From Kondoa malvinella (lineage: Eukaryota; Basidiomycota; Agaricostilbomycetes; Agaricostilbales; Kondoaceae): a DNA stretch of 64,000 bases. The stretch spans positions 399,369-463,368 of the forward strand of contig BCIM01000002.1 of assembly GCA_039545315.1 (NCBI GenBank), in the 5' to 3' direction. The notes under the pieces were generated by a model, which saw nothing but the letters and a program-made list of their open reading frames with translations, was not told where the DNA came from and searched no databases. Positions 11,405 through 22,007 of this stretch are shown one piece after another; the stretch's first letter is position 1, and every line of letters begins with the position of its first letter. The position numbers were made by a program, and so were the translations under genes.

Positions 11405-11453
11405 AAAAGTGACTTCAGGTCACCTGACTTGGAGCTTATGTAATCACTTTTTG
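11405..11453 (+). repeat. 49-bp inverted repeat, left arm
   Basis: This arm is the exact reverse complement of 15368-15416 (49 of 49 bases by hand comparison). It contains the palindromic core CAGGTCACCTG and ends in AAAAGTGA and TCACTTTTTG, so each arm is itself an imperfect palindrome. Confidence 0.85.
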
Positions 11454-11753
11454 TTGACCAAACACCCGACCAGCCAGGCTGATCTCGACCAGCTTCTAAC
11501 AGCCTCTCCTTGCACTGTTTCTAGTCGCTTCATTGCTCGAGGCTGACCTGAACCAAATTCGATGCAAGGTATCACAATGGCAATGTATCTCTAGCCTCCC
11601 TCGGTCCACAAATCCTCCTCTACTGATGGGATGTTCGAATGCCAATTTGCTCTGCGACCTGACGGATGACTTGCGAAAGTGATGTAGAAGTATTATTGTC
11701 TACGTTCAAAGCCTGAAGGAAAGCTTCACACTGCTCCTTGTTGTGACGCGTTA

Positions 11754-13289
11754 TCATCCACGCGTGACCCATGAACTTTCTCGCTCGGTGATCCCTGAAG
11801 CACAGAAGTGTAAACCAGCCTATCTTCTGCTCTCGGTTACAAGATAGACTTACAATCGTACCACTCATCTTCATTCACATGATCCGTGCATAATTCAACA
11901 TTCGTCGCGTCGCAAAACAAGCGAAGAGTTTCAACGGTTTGCGCTTGTAATTTGGGCCGACTATGACAATCCTGCTGAGCATTGACGACGATGAGCCGCA
12001 GGTGAGGTAGGTCCTGCCGAAAGAGCGTCTTGACTACTGCGGTTGGATTCTCGGTTGAGAGACGTAGAACTTGGAGTGTTGCTGGTAGATCGAGATGCGC
12101 GTATTGTTCGAAAGAGTCGCACCACAAAGATTCGAGTGAGGGTCTGCTCTCGAAAAGGAAGAGGCATCAGGGTACAGTTCGACGCCAGTCTAACGTGACT
12201 GACGGGAAGGTTTCCAAAGGCATCCCACGCCTCGGTTCAAATCGACGACAAGCGACAGCTAGATGATTCAATAGAGGAATTCGATTCCAGAAAGACGACG
12301 GAATGGTATGGCGGTATCTGAGGGCTAGATGCAGCCCATTGATAGAGCTTGGTACGGATGCGAGAGTCGCCAGAAGCCCAGTAGGGGACATGAAGTCTTC
12401 GGCAATCGAATTACCCAAAGCATCCAAAGCAAAGTAAGCTACGTTTGAATGTACTGGCGTTTTGTAGTAGTGTTTGACCTGATCTTCAATGCCCTCTTCT
12501 AAACATTCCAACGCAAGCGACGAATCGACTTTTCGGACGTAATCGATGCAGCACTCCAACCGCTGGAGAGACCCCGTGCTGAGTTTGCGGAGCGCTACGC
12601 AGGCTGCAGCGAAATTTTCCCCCAAGCCTCTTCCAGCAAAGACCCACAGCAGGTCAATCTTGACACAACGGAGTTGGGAGGTGGGGCGATGGACAGCTCT
12701 AATTACCGGTGGAAACACACTGGTGAAATGCCAGTAGGTGGAGACAGAAAAACTGATGAGATTGAGGTGATCCAGAAAATCGAGAGTAGGGCGAGCCGTG
12801 CATGGTCTGTCGGACAGGACCGTGTAAAAACGGAGATGCCGCAGTCGAGTATGCATGCTAAGATCGGCCGACAGTAGAGGAAGGAGTCTGTCCAGTTGGT
12901 GGGCGCCCAGGAACATGAGGTCGTAAAGAGCTAATGTTGCTGCGGGAAGGGTCGTCTTGCAAATGAAACAAAATTTGTATCTGTCCATCTGATCTGAGAT
13001 AGCGGGTTCACGAAAGAAGTAGAAGGACTGATGTTGCCAACTAAAGATGGCATAGTGTAGCTCGCTGGGAAGATCCAGGAAGCTTCTTTGCGGTCCATTT
13101 ACTTTATCGCCCAATTCGACGCCAGATCCAGCACCGGTTTGCGACACGACTAGTTTCGCTTGGCTTTCGCCCTGCTTCTCCACAGCCACACAGCGCTCCT
13201 TTGCCAAATTCGCCGAATTCACATCATCCAATCGCAAATCTGCCAACCGAAGAACGCTTGACCGTCTCTCTTCTTGCATAGTAGTCATG
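11754..13289 (-). CDS. F-box/LRR-like protein
   Basis: Spliced gene starting MTTMQEERRSSVLRLADL. Near residue 70 the F-box-like segment SFLDLPSELHYAIFS appears. The rest is Leu-rich repeat-like sequence (HTRLRHLRFYTVL, LDFLDHLNLISFSV, STGSLQRLECCIDYV) and includes PPSLESLWCDSF across a 60-nt intron (about 12137-12196). A last intron near 11800-11859 joins to a short tail ending at 11754, although a different last exon reaching about 11620 is possible. Basidiomycete F-box/LRR proteins of this kind are usually substrate receptors of SCF ubiquitin ligases, and the substrate is unknown. The gene lies inside the inserted transposon-like segment yet its frame is intact, so it may be cargo. Confidence 0.7.
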
Positions 13290-13929
13290 TCGACCAAATT
13301 TGACTGTCCGTTTAATGAGTGCTAGCGAAGAAGTAGCCAGAGTACCTTCGCAGGTCGACAAGATGATTGTTCCGCCGGGGCGAACTAGCTCGCTATTCCG
13401 TTAACAGTGATAACAGTGATTTAGGTGCAACCCGGGACAACAGGTTGATGCCAGTTATCAGGCTGTTGAGAAGGATAAAGCGAGACAACGCAAAAAGGGA
13501 GTCTGACGGGTTTCGTTTTAGTCAAGCAGACGCAGCAGGCCTGAGCACGAGCTAGACTAGCTGTCGCAGTATAGAAAGGTATGCCAGTCTTAGGTATACA
13601 AAATCTCGCGGATACCGAATGGTTAGCCGTTCTGGAACAACATAACCTGCTGTCGACAATACGAGCACTGATCAGGCTGGCTCCACGACAGAGGGCTGTC
13701 TACGGCTCGTCAGACTTGAGCAATACTGCGTCTTTCTACTCGCCTTGTAATCTTTCGCGCGCGCCTTTCTACAAGATGGCGCACTCCCCTGACCTCACTC
13801 GCGATTTTATTGCGTCTGTGTACTCCCTCAAACCTTCCTTGAACCGTCCTGGATGTCCTCCTTTAGCTCAACACACATATGTGCAAGACTCTCCTGAATG
13901 TGCTTCTTCAGGTCGACTCGAAAGCTTGC
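13290..13929. other. Gene-free stretch inside the inserted segment
   Basis: This lies between the F-box gene start and the transposase remnant. A 119-codon plus-strand frame at 13581-13940 overlaps the antisense of the transposase tail and has no recognisable motif. Nothing else was recognised. Confidence 0.35.
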
Positions 13930-15226
13930 AAGACAATTGACGAAGTGCTTCTGGAATCTGCGATTTGAGTACATTGACAGATAAAGAGGCTCCAAACTCA
14001 CGTTGGTAGATATCAGTGATTTCCGTCAAGTAGAGATGAGCATTTAATTTACCGCGAGAAGTACTGGCTGTCCATCGTGCAGTATCAGCACAGACATGAA
14101 ACGCGAGGAGTAACGCACATAGAGTAGCATTCACTTCTTCCTTGATATGGATAGCAGAATTGAGTAGCGCTGTGTGAGGCGTGGCCGTTCCACTTCCTCA
14201 TCGCTGGAAAATCGCCCATCGAAGGTAGCAAAGAAGCTTTGACAAGGCGACCATCAGGGGCCATTGATGTTCTGAGGTTGATGCCGTGGTGCAAGTCGAT
14301 CAAGTGATGCACGAGGCGTATTTGGGCGTGATTGATTGTAGTTACAGTCGGCTCGTTTGGTGTGATACCAGCGAAGAAAGTATATTGCGGCTTCATTCGA
14401 AGATCAGCCGGTAGATTGTAACAATAGAGCAAGATAATGCCGAAGGAGATTTGTTTCCCTGCTACTTTATTGCCAAGGTAGTTGAAGAAATCGACGTAAA
14501 TACCAAAGGTCAGATGCCCTCGAGTTGTACTGGTGCGACCATGGAAGTGTTTCCAAGCGGGCGAGTCCCAAACATCGGGCCTTGTGCCGTCTGGAGGGAA
14601 GACGTGGCTGAAAGACTGTTCTATCAAAGATTCGGCATTTGGGATGAATAACACGAATTCCAGATACGAAGCAAAGGATTGTGTCGAGTAGAGGCGGCAA
14701 GGCGATTTGACCATTCCAGTGCGTTTGCCTCGGCGGACCTTCCACAACAGTTCGTTGCACATCTTGCTCGCAGAGGTCTCCTTCCGAACGCATAGTGCAG
14801 GAGCAGAAGAAAGTGGATAGATTTGCGAACACTTGGGGCAGCAGAGGGCCCGATGGATAACGGGTTCGAGATCTTGACGGGCGAAGACAGTTCTACTATC
14901 TCGTGGGACAGAGGGCGCCTTGAAAGGCTATGAGAGCTTTGTTGCGGCTCAGACGGCAGCTCAAAGTGAGCCAGGCTAGAAAGACCATCACAGAAGTCGC
15001 AAGAGCTGCTTTATATTTGGCAGGTGTGATGTGTTCATCTGCAGCAAGAGCCTTAGGATATGATAAAGCGCGTCGGGCTCTGAGTCTAACCCACTTGGTG
15101 CGTTTTCTATCCTTTTTGGCGGAGAGGCAGGGGATGGCTCTTGTTGCACTGGTAATACATCGCTTGCTCCGTATTCTCTTCCTTTCCGAGGCTTTAGCAG
15201 GACTTCTTGCTGGCTTTCCGCTTCAT
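13930..15226 (-). pseudogene. Tnp2-like (CACTA/EnSpm) transposase, probably decayed
   Basis: Reading from about 15226, the frames give KRTKWVRLRARRALSYPK, then VMVFLAWLTLSCRLSRNKAL, then VPRDSRTVFARQDLEPVIHR, the zinc-binding CCPKCSQIYP, DVWDSPAWKHFHG, FGIYVDFFNYLGNKVAGK, PNEPTVTTINHAQIRLVHHL and GHASHSATQFC. The order VPRD, CCPKC, YVDFFN-GNK, PNEP and SHSATQFC matches basidiomycete transposases of the Tnp2/Transposase_21 group. A frame change near 14920 falls between SRNKALIAFQ and VPRDSRT, where there is no room for an intron, and the first codons also end in another frame. The copy is therefore probably inactive. The C-terminal part beyond 14090 is hard to follow. Confidence 0.75.
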
Positions 15227-15367
15227 GGCGCCAATAAAGGAGTCAGACCTTACGGGTGACGGAAGCGCCCTCGCGACCGTTTCCCCGTGTCTGTTGTATG
15301 GGTATGCATTCACAAAACTCCATGGTTCCTGCACAGAAGAGACCAAGAGCTTTGGGAATTTGGGCAG

Positions 15368-15416
15368 CAAAAAGTGATTACATAAGCTCCAAGTCAGGTG
15401 ACCTGAAGTCACTTTT
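15368..15416 (-). repeat. 49-bp inverted repeat, right arm
   Basis: Perfect reverse complement of 11405-11453. It lies between the start of the Tnp2-like remnant and the resumption of repeat R1. Confidence 0.85.
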
Positions 15417-15469
15417 TGAACAGATTCTATTAGCCAGCACACACGTCATGAAAGAAACAATTGGGCCCC

Positions 15470-15691
15470 CTCCGTGTCAACCGTCTCTGCGGGCAAAGCA
15501 GTATTGTGACAGGTGTACGCTATCCTTTGTCTGAGAGACTGTAACGCCATCCCTTTGGCAAAATTGCATGTTGCATCCTTGAAGCCGCAAGCGCTACATT
15601 CTCGCTCCAACAGGGTCATGAATAGCTGAAGGCCTGCTACAAAGATAGCACTGCAGCTACCCAGCATCTCCTAGACAAGTACATATGTTGG
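15470..15691 (+). repeat. Dispersed repeat R1, right half
   Basis: Here R1 resumes. TCAACCGTCTC, then TACGCTATCCTTTGTCTGAG, AGACTGTAACGCCATCCC and TTTGGCAAAATTGCATGTT closely match 21326-21430 of R2. The end (15664-15691) matches the tail also seen at 9767-9794. Confidence 0.65.
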
Positions 15692-15780
15692 CCTTTTGCT
15701 TAAAACGAACAGCTATGAGACTCGCTATGGACAGTTCTATTATCTCTAAGTATTATCGCGACTTGAGACATGCGGCAGTC

Positions 15781-18700
15781 CTATCTCTTGCGACGGCTCG
15801 TCGTTGGAGAGCCAGCAGCATTCCCTTTTCCTTTAGGTGGCTGTTGCTTGGAGCCAGAAGATTTAGGTGCAGCGCTCGCTGCTTTAGAAGCGCTGGAAGC
15901 CAGAGGCTGCTCTGGAATATCAGCACTAGCAATGCTCTTTAGCGATGCGTCTGCTTACTCTAGAATTCATTGCGTTGACAGGCTGAGCTCGTTTGAAGGG
16001 CGGGATATTTGGAATTCTATAGAATCAAGGCTGGTCAGCTATGCCAGATTTTAAACCGAGATTGGCTTCCTGAATAGTATGCCTCGGTGGGATTTGCTCG
16101 GCCGGTGAGAAAGGCGCTGCTTTGGCTTAGTATACTGACTGGGTGTGTTGTTTATGGCTTACCAGGGGTCCGCGGCCAGGCAGGACCAAGCTCATCCTTT
16201 TGCGTGGGTCCGAGTCTTCTGAGGTCACTGTTGGCCGCAATTCGACCACTGTTGGCCGCAACTCGAATACCCGCTTGATGCAAAAGTGCCTTCCATTGGC
16301 CTGTCAGTCTCGACCTGTTAGCAGATACTACGACGTTCGACAGATTGCGTACGAGCAAGTCCAGCAAACGAGTGAAAGCCAGTCTGGTTAGAGCAAAACA
16401 CTTCTTGCGCCAGTAGCTCGATCTCGCAGTACTGCTCTGCTCCGGTACTGGTGGGCACCAGCCCTTGGTGCCCAATGTCCACTTTCGCCTTCAAGAAATC
16501 GCGCTCCCATAACATCCTAGCTTCCACCCAATCTTTGAGTCGAGTGATCACAAGGTCAGGAAAGAATGGGATATTTTTGTCAGGGTTGGGAATGTCTCGA
16601 ATGTAATGGCAGACGAAAATCGCTTCTCTTGCGTATTGGAGCAATTTGAAAGCAAGCGATAAAGCAGTCAACATCTGCGCCCGGGCATGAGCTTCTTGTA
16701 AGCCAGACTTGTCCAGCTTCTGCTGTTGGTTGAGAAAGTAAGTATAGACATGTAGGATACGACCCAGGACGTCCTCGCCAGCCGCCGAATATGGCACTAG
16801 CAAAAGCGAGCATCAGTCGGTCCCGACTTGATGCTGGAAAGCGCACCTTGCTTTCGAAGATCTGATAACTAAAGAACAATGAACACCTACACACCTACAA
16901 AACAGGACGATGCAGATTACCGGTACTTACTATTGCGAGTGCACGATCAGGTGTATAGAATCCTGGAATGGGCTTATTCAATTTGTATTTGTAACTAGCG
17001 CTCGGCTAAACGCACTCTCAGCGCCGTGAATCTGGAAGAGCGGCTGCAGTAAGGGACTTTGTCGAAGGGATCCTTTCGCCCCAGGCGGTAGGTACACGCT
17101 TGCGCGCCAAGACTTGAGAATATCATCTTGCTCTCGTAGTCGGGCATGATCTTGAACTTTGAACCAGCCGTCGAGGCCAGGGCAGTTGATACAGTTGGCC
17201 ACCGTGCCCAAAAGCATTCGCGCATCTTCTCTGTACAGATGGGACACTCGATGGCCTTCTTGAGCTATGAGCTTTTGTTCCTCGAAGACACGCCATTCTA
17301 TAGGCGACAATACTGCCTTTGCTGTCGCTATCCCTGTATTATCAGCAGAGCGCCGATACGGCCTTTGAGAACGACACACGGTGGTAGAGTAGCGGTTCTT
17401 GCTGATTACGAAGAGGCAACGAAACTGCAGATACCGAACTTAATACGGTTACGGTAATCATACCACAGACCCTGACATACCTATTTGGTTAACCTTGGGT
17501 CCATAACGCACGTCTGCTTGTCTCTTTGCATCAGAAGCTTTTGTGGTAGCTGTTGCCAAGACGTGCTCCATACTGCTTCTTCGATGAATCACATTCGATC
17601 CCGATGCTAGCCACTCTGATAGCGACTCCATGGAACGCCCTAAGATCACTGTAAGACGCCTATCAAATTGTAACGGCTGGCATACGATGCGTTGGCGCCA
17701 CTGGCTGCTTGTTTCGGTTCTGCCAAAATCGATTGACCCCTTGAACACATCTCGCTGCTTCGGTATAAGCCGTGTCATAGGCGTGGACTAGAATCTCACC
17801 AATCTCTACTTGTAGCAACCTCATGTTCTCTGAGACGAGGTGTCATTCCAGCATTGAATGGCCTCGAAAAAAAAAACGAACCGAGGTTGCGCTGTCCAGC
17901 ATATACTTCCAAGTAAATACCGCCAGGAATCGCGTGAAACAACTTGTTCGCTAGCGCTTCTATAGCTGACTTCAATCCAAGCGTATTCTGGTTCCAAAAG
18001 TCCGCCGCTAGTATACTTGTAAAACTTTTAGACATGCCTGGCCGATTCCAGAGCGTCATAAGTTCGGACCAGAAGGTGACATGCTCTTGAACTAGTCTGC
18101 TATCGTCTTCCGTATAGTGCGGCTTCTTTTCTTGCAACTTGGCAGCTAGTACATGCATACGTAGGGATTGAAGTAACGTCAAGAACAAGAACGAGGAGAC
18201 ATCAGGCCTGGCGCCATCTATGCGGTACAGATCCACGTTTCTGGCATTCTTGTCGGGCAATACTTTGACGATAATTAGGTGACGGAATTGCCGCACAGAG
18301 TGTAAGACAGCTTTGACAGCAGAGGTCTCAAGCAATCCTCCCACTGTACACAGCCATCAGTCCAGCTTTTCAGATTAGAATTGACCACTCACATCCTTCC
18401 AGCATGCAGTTCTCTATACAGCGGCCGACGCCGATCACGGTAGGAAGGTCATGACCTTGCAAAGTGATGGACCGTTGCAAGAAGTAGATTTCCCATACTT
18501 CATTTGTGATTTGGCATAGCTTGTCTAGCTGCTCGATTCGCTTCGGAAAGAGGTTTGCGTGCAGCTGTAGTCGGCAGATCAGTGCTGAAGCTTTGAGCGC
18601 GGTCAGGCACCCCGTACCTTCGATTTGAACGGGTCTTTCAGCATATTTTGGCTATCAGATGCAATGGCTTTTACTTGCTGGCGTAGGACTGCCAGATTCT

Positions 18701-20369
18701 GAGTCTTCGGATCATACCAAAGCCTCAAGCGCGAAAAGCAACCTCTCAGGGGTTGAAAGGGGTGAGGTAGGGACTCGACGTCGTTCATGGCGTCCTGGAT
18801 GCAAATTGATATGACTTCCACCGCATGATCATGGAATCGCTTGTAATCGCTCGAAGCAAGTTGTGTGGATCGCGCGTCTTGTTCACCTAGACTTGCGAGG
18901 CGGCGGAGAGATCCTTTGAGTGCAGCGACAAGAAGACCCTTGAGTTCTGCACTCGGGATGGTTTGCTAGGAAGATAGTCTAAGCGTTCCGAAACACAGAA
19001 AGGGAGGAAGAGCATACGTGAGTTCCCTCCTCGCCTTGCGGGGAAAGACGCTTTGGAGCTACCGGCTCAAAGTCCAGCGGGTCTTTCTCGAGGCTAACCA
19101 TCAGAGAGAGAGATGATCCCTTGGCCATAAACAAAGGCGACTTTTTGGCATCCTCTTTAATGAACTGTCCGAGCGTGTATGGTTGTATGGAATCGAGATT
19201 GAATAGTTCTTCGGCGACTCTGCAATTTGCAACAGTGTCCGCCTGTGTTTGCTCGGTGTTCATGCTTTCCATTTCGACAAAGTTTTGCCAAATGGAACCT
19301 TTAGCTTGCCACCGCATGTACAGCTGCTTCCAATCCGAGATATTTTCGCTGATTTGCGCGTAGTCCTCGGGACGGTGGTCATGTTTCTGTTGAGATCTTG
19401 AGAGAAGCACCCGCGTGTATATGGCTTGAACCAGAGCTTGAAAGTAGAGTTTTGTGATCTGAACAGCTTCTACGCTCTTGGTCCGAGAGGAAGCGCAAGC
19501 AAAGCGGCGGGCGGATGCTATCACATCGCCGACTGTCTGAACACGAGGGTTGGAAAATTCCAGCGGTGTATATATGGGTTTCAGGAGATATTCCCCGACT
19601 GTGATGATGGTCATGCTGAGCATAGTCTGTTTGGAAGCATGAAGGCTTACAGCGATAATGTATACAGGTCATGATGTGCACCTGAATACCGATGGAAGAT
19701 CCGTCGTGAGCCGATGAAGGAAGGTGAAATCGCAGCAGTTGATATGCTAGATCACAAACCCCGTGCATAAGCGTAGCTATGCCGTCAGGCAGAGCTTCCA
19801 TCTGCGGTAGCCTGGTATCAGATTGTCGTGACAACGGCTTGCGAACAGCTACCTGTACACCAGCCGACTGGCTAAGCGATACCAGTTCACGTTTTCGCAC
19901 AACCATTGTTTCAGCGCAACGCTCGGAAATCTTGAGGAGATTTGCTTGCATTTTCGGTAGGCGATCGGTCAAATATTGATTCATATTATCCCATACGTGC
20001 GCATAGGAACTGAAGCTTGAGAAAAAGGCGATGTCTTTCTTGGTTGCTTCCACAAGGCTTTCAAGAATATCAAAGATTTGATTGAGAATGTCCTTGCTCG
20101 CTTTAAGTGTCTGTGTGGCAGATTCGATCTCCGTCCAGGCTGTTTGACTCTTTATTCTGATACCTTGCAGGGCAGTCGCCTAAAATACCCGTCAGCTAGT
20201 CATACTGTACTTGCTCGCAGCGTACATCTGGAAGTCCAAAATGAAGCGCTTCAAGCCAGACGGGAGCAATTGCGTCCCATTCCAAAGCCCGCTGAACGAA
20301 ATGCTCTTGGCCGAGGGCGTTATGTAGCAGCTGTTGCAAGGACTCGGCGTCTCTGAGGCGGATTGACAT
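15781..20369 (-). CDS. Gene A: large multi-module helical protein, family not recognised
   Basis: Long multi-exon gene starting MSIRLRDAESLQQLLHNALG. Most exon joins keep frame with 45-60 nt introns. It encodes an all-helical protein of well over 1,000 residues in which a module recurs at least three times. Each copy has a helix of the type KLYFQALVQAIYTR, FLTLLQSLRMHVLA or LAFKLLQYAREAIF. A W-x(6,8)-W segment follows (DWKQLYMRW, FWSELMTLW, DWVEARMLW), and then a helix ending VAEELF, LANKLF or LAQEVF. The C-terminus is low-complexity Ser/Pro/Lys (QPPKGKGNAAGSPTTSRRKR). There is no signal peptide, membrane segment or enzyme motif. Gene B is a same-strand paralogue. I do not know the function. 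The exons between about 15800 and 16320 are the least certain. Confidence 0.65.
16226..16267 (+). repeat. Two tandem 21-bp units
   Basis: CACTGTTGGCCGCAATTCGAC is followed directly by a copy differing at two bases. It lies in or near the 3' coding or intron region of gene A and adds seven codons if translated. Confidence 0.8.
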
Positions 20370-20440
20370 TATGTTATAGCTGCGCTGAGAGATGTAGGTT
20401 CCTTTGACAGTGCTTTGAGTATATCTCGTCCTGAATATAG

Positions 20441-20478
20441 AAAGAGAGAGAGAAAGAGAGAGGAGGAAAGAAAGAACG
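20441..20478 (+). repeat. GA-rich microsatellite upstream of gene A
   Basis: A run of GAAAGAGAGAGAGAAAGAGA-type sequence lies about 70 bp upstream of the gene A start. On the gene A strand it is a polypyrimidine (CT) tract, a common fungal core-promoter feature. Confidence 0.6.
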
Positions 20479-20676
20479 GCATTGTGTCAGATCACAAGAC
20501 AGAAGACAGCTTCGCGAGCACAAAGGAGCACCCGCTCTGACGCCAATCACCTTGTACGGAAAGGAAAGGGTAGCTAATGTTTCGTATTGTGACGTTTAGA
20601 TCATATCGCACAGCTCTTTCAATGAAGATTTAGAGCACATTTATTCCTAGATTAGATCGAGCGTACCTTCGATCCG

Positions 20677-21690
20677 TTGTTCATCGGGAGAGCGCTATGA
20701 AACCTCTTGGCAACAATCTTCGGACCGTCTTGATAGAAGACTTCTTCTGATATTGCGAAGTCCGGTCTTGAACCAGTCAAATTTGAGAGTACGTTCATTG
20801 CGATAAGGGAGTCCCAGCAAAGGACAAGAAAGAGATGGAATGTTACGACGAGTCCCAGTCACCGTCAGTTCCGCGAAAGAGGGCAAGTCGAAACAGCAGC
20901 TGTTCTAGCGACAAGGGAAAGATGGCTGTTTGGAATATAGCAATACAGTGGCAGGGTGACGACCTTGAAGAAAGCGGTCTGATCAGGGCAGCAACGGCAT
21001 TCACGCTGAGCTTTCATGCAATCGAGCAAACGAGACCACAAGCTTTGGCAAGGGATCAGATTGAGAATTCTCCGCTGTGCTTGTCCTTCTCTGCTCTTTC
21101 TTGTCACTGAATGAACTGCTGAGCGAAGATTAAGTGATAGCCTCCGAGTTGAGCGAGTGGATGCAACACTCTGACATGCTGTTCGAGTCGAAACGCGCTT
21201 TCACTGATTGTCTGGCACTGCTCTGGCTCGCTGCTGTTTCTGCACTACTTGTGCGATATGCTCTGTGTAAAGCAGGGACACGACTGTCTGACAGCGAAAT
21301 GCAAACCTCGTCGCTTGAGCAAAGTCAACCGTCTCGCCTTCAGCGATCTAAAGCCATGTTTTGGCACGGCGTACGCTATGCTTTGTCTGAGAGACTGTAT
21401 GGCCGTCCCTTTGGCAGAATTGCATGTTTTCTTCGCTTTGAAGTTCCGCTTGACTCTTTCAGTCGCACGTCTGTACTGGACATCACCTATCAGGCTTTGC
21501 TTGTCTCTCGCTGCGCCTGCGTGTCATGCTTCTTGTCTACTTTTGCTGCCTTTCGCGGATCCTCTTATTCCCAATTTTGCTCCTTTCTCGCCCGCAGAGT
21601 CAATTTACTCTACGGTCTGATGTCAGCACAAACTTTGTGCACTCTAGCCGCACATCAACACCTAGACAATTACATGTATTGATTTTGGCT
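20677..21690 (+). repeat. Dispersed repeat R2 (uninterrupted copy)
   Basis: Full-length relative of R1 lying between gene A and gene B. It runs from CATCGGGAGAGC through GAGCTTTCATGCAATCGAG, CGTCGCTTGAGCAAAGTC and TTTGTCTGAGAGACTGTATG to a tail CACCTAGACAATTACATGTA near 21653. Plus-strand open frames inside (for example 21134-21682) show no family motif and are not conserved in R1. The repeat class is unknown. The DNA from 20480 to 22007 holds no convincing gene. Confidence 0.7.
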
Positions 21691-22007
21691 AGAAGCACAA
21701 CAAAAGAACGGGAATTATGCGCTATGTACAGCTCTAGTATCATATGCTTCAGACCATGTCAGTTCTTCCCTAACAATGGTACTCAGGTATGTCGGACCTA
21801 TCCAGGAGGAAGATCGCGCTGCTACAAGAAGAACAAAGTGTTGCTGAGCACAGCCCAAGTGTTTGAAACCTCGACTTACCCTGTCGACCGGCTATTCGTG
21901 CATTGTATCAGCAGTAGTTTTGATATAGAGCTTCGCGCAACGTACTATTTCGCCGAAGTGCATCTGAAAATCTGAAATTGTCGATGGACATCAAATGAGC
22001 TGATTCA

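Larger units (their letters stand above)
11391..15488. mobile_element. Inserted CACTA-like (Tnp2) transposon segment, nested in R1
   Basis: About 4.1 kb separates the two halves of repeat R1, and the uninterrupted relative R2 shows the ancestral arrangement. Both edges carry the 11-bp direct repeat GCGGGCAAAGC (11380-11390 and 15489-15499), as expected of a target-site duplication or similar footprint. Inside lie a perfect 49-bp inverted repeat (11405-11453 and 15368-15416), a decayed Tnp2-type transposase on the minus strand and an F-box-like gene. Tnp2 proteins belong to the CACTA/EnSpm superfamily. The inverted repeat does not sit exactly at both edges: about 70 bp extra lies on the right. 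The true termini are therefore uncertain. Confidence 0.6.

Noticed and set aside
13581..13940. 119-codon plus-strand open frame
   Set aside because: It lies antisense to the transposase tail, has no motif, and its composition does not look like a folded protein; probably chance.
21134..21975. Overlapping plus-strand frames of up to 182 codons inside and after R2
   Set aside because: Not conserved in the R1 copy and without family motifs, so I treat them as chance openings in a repeat.
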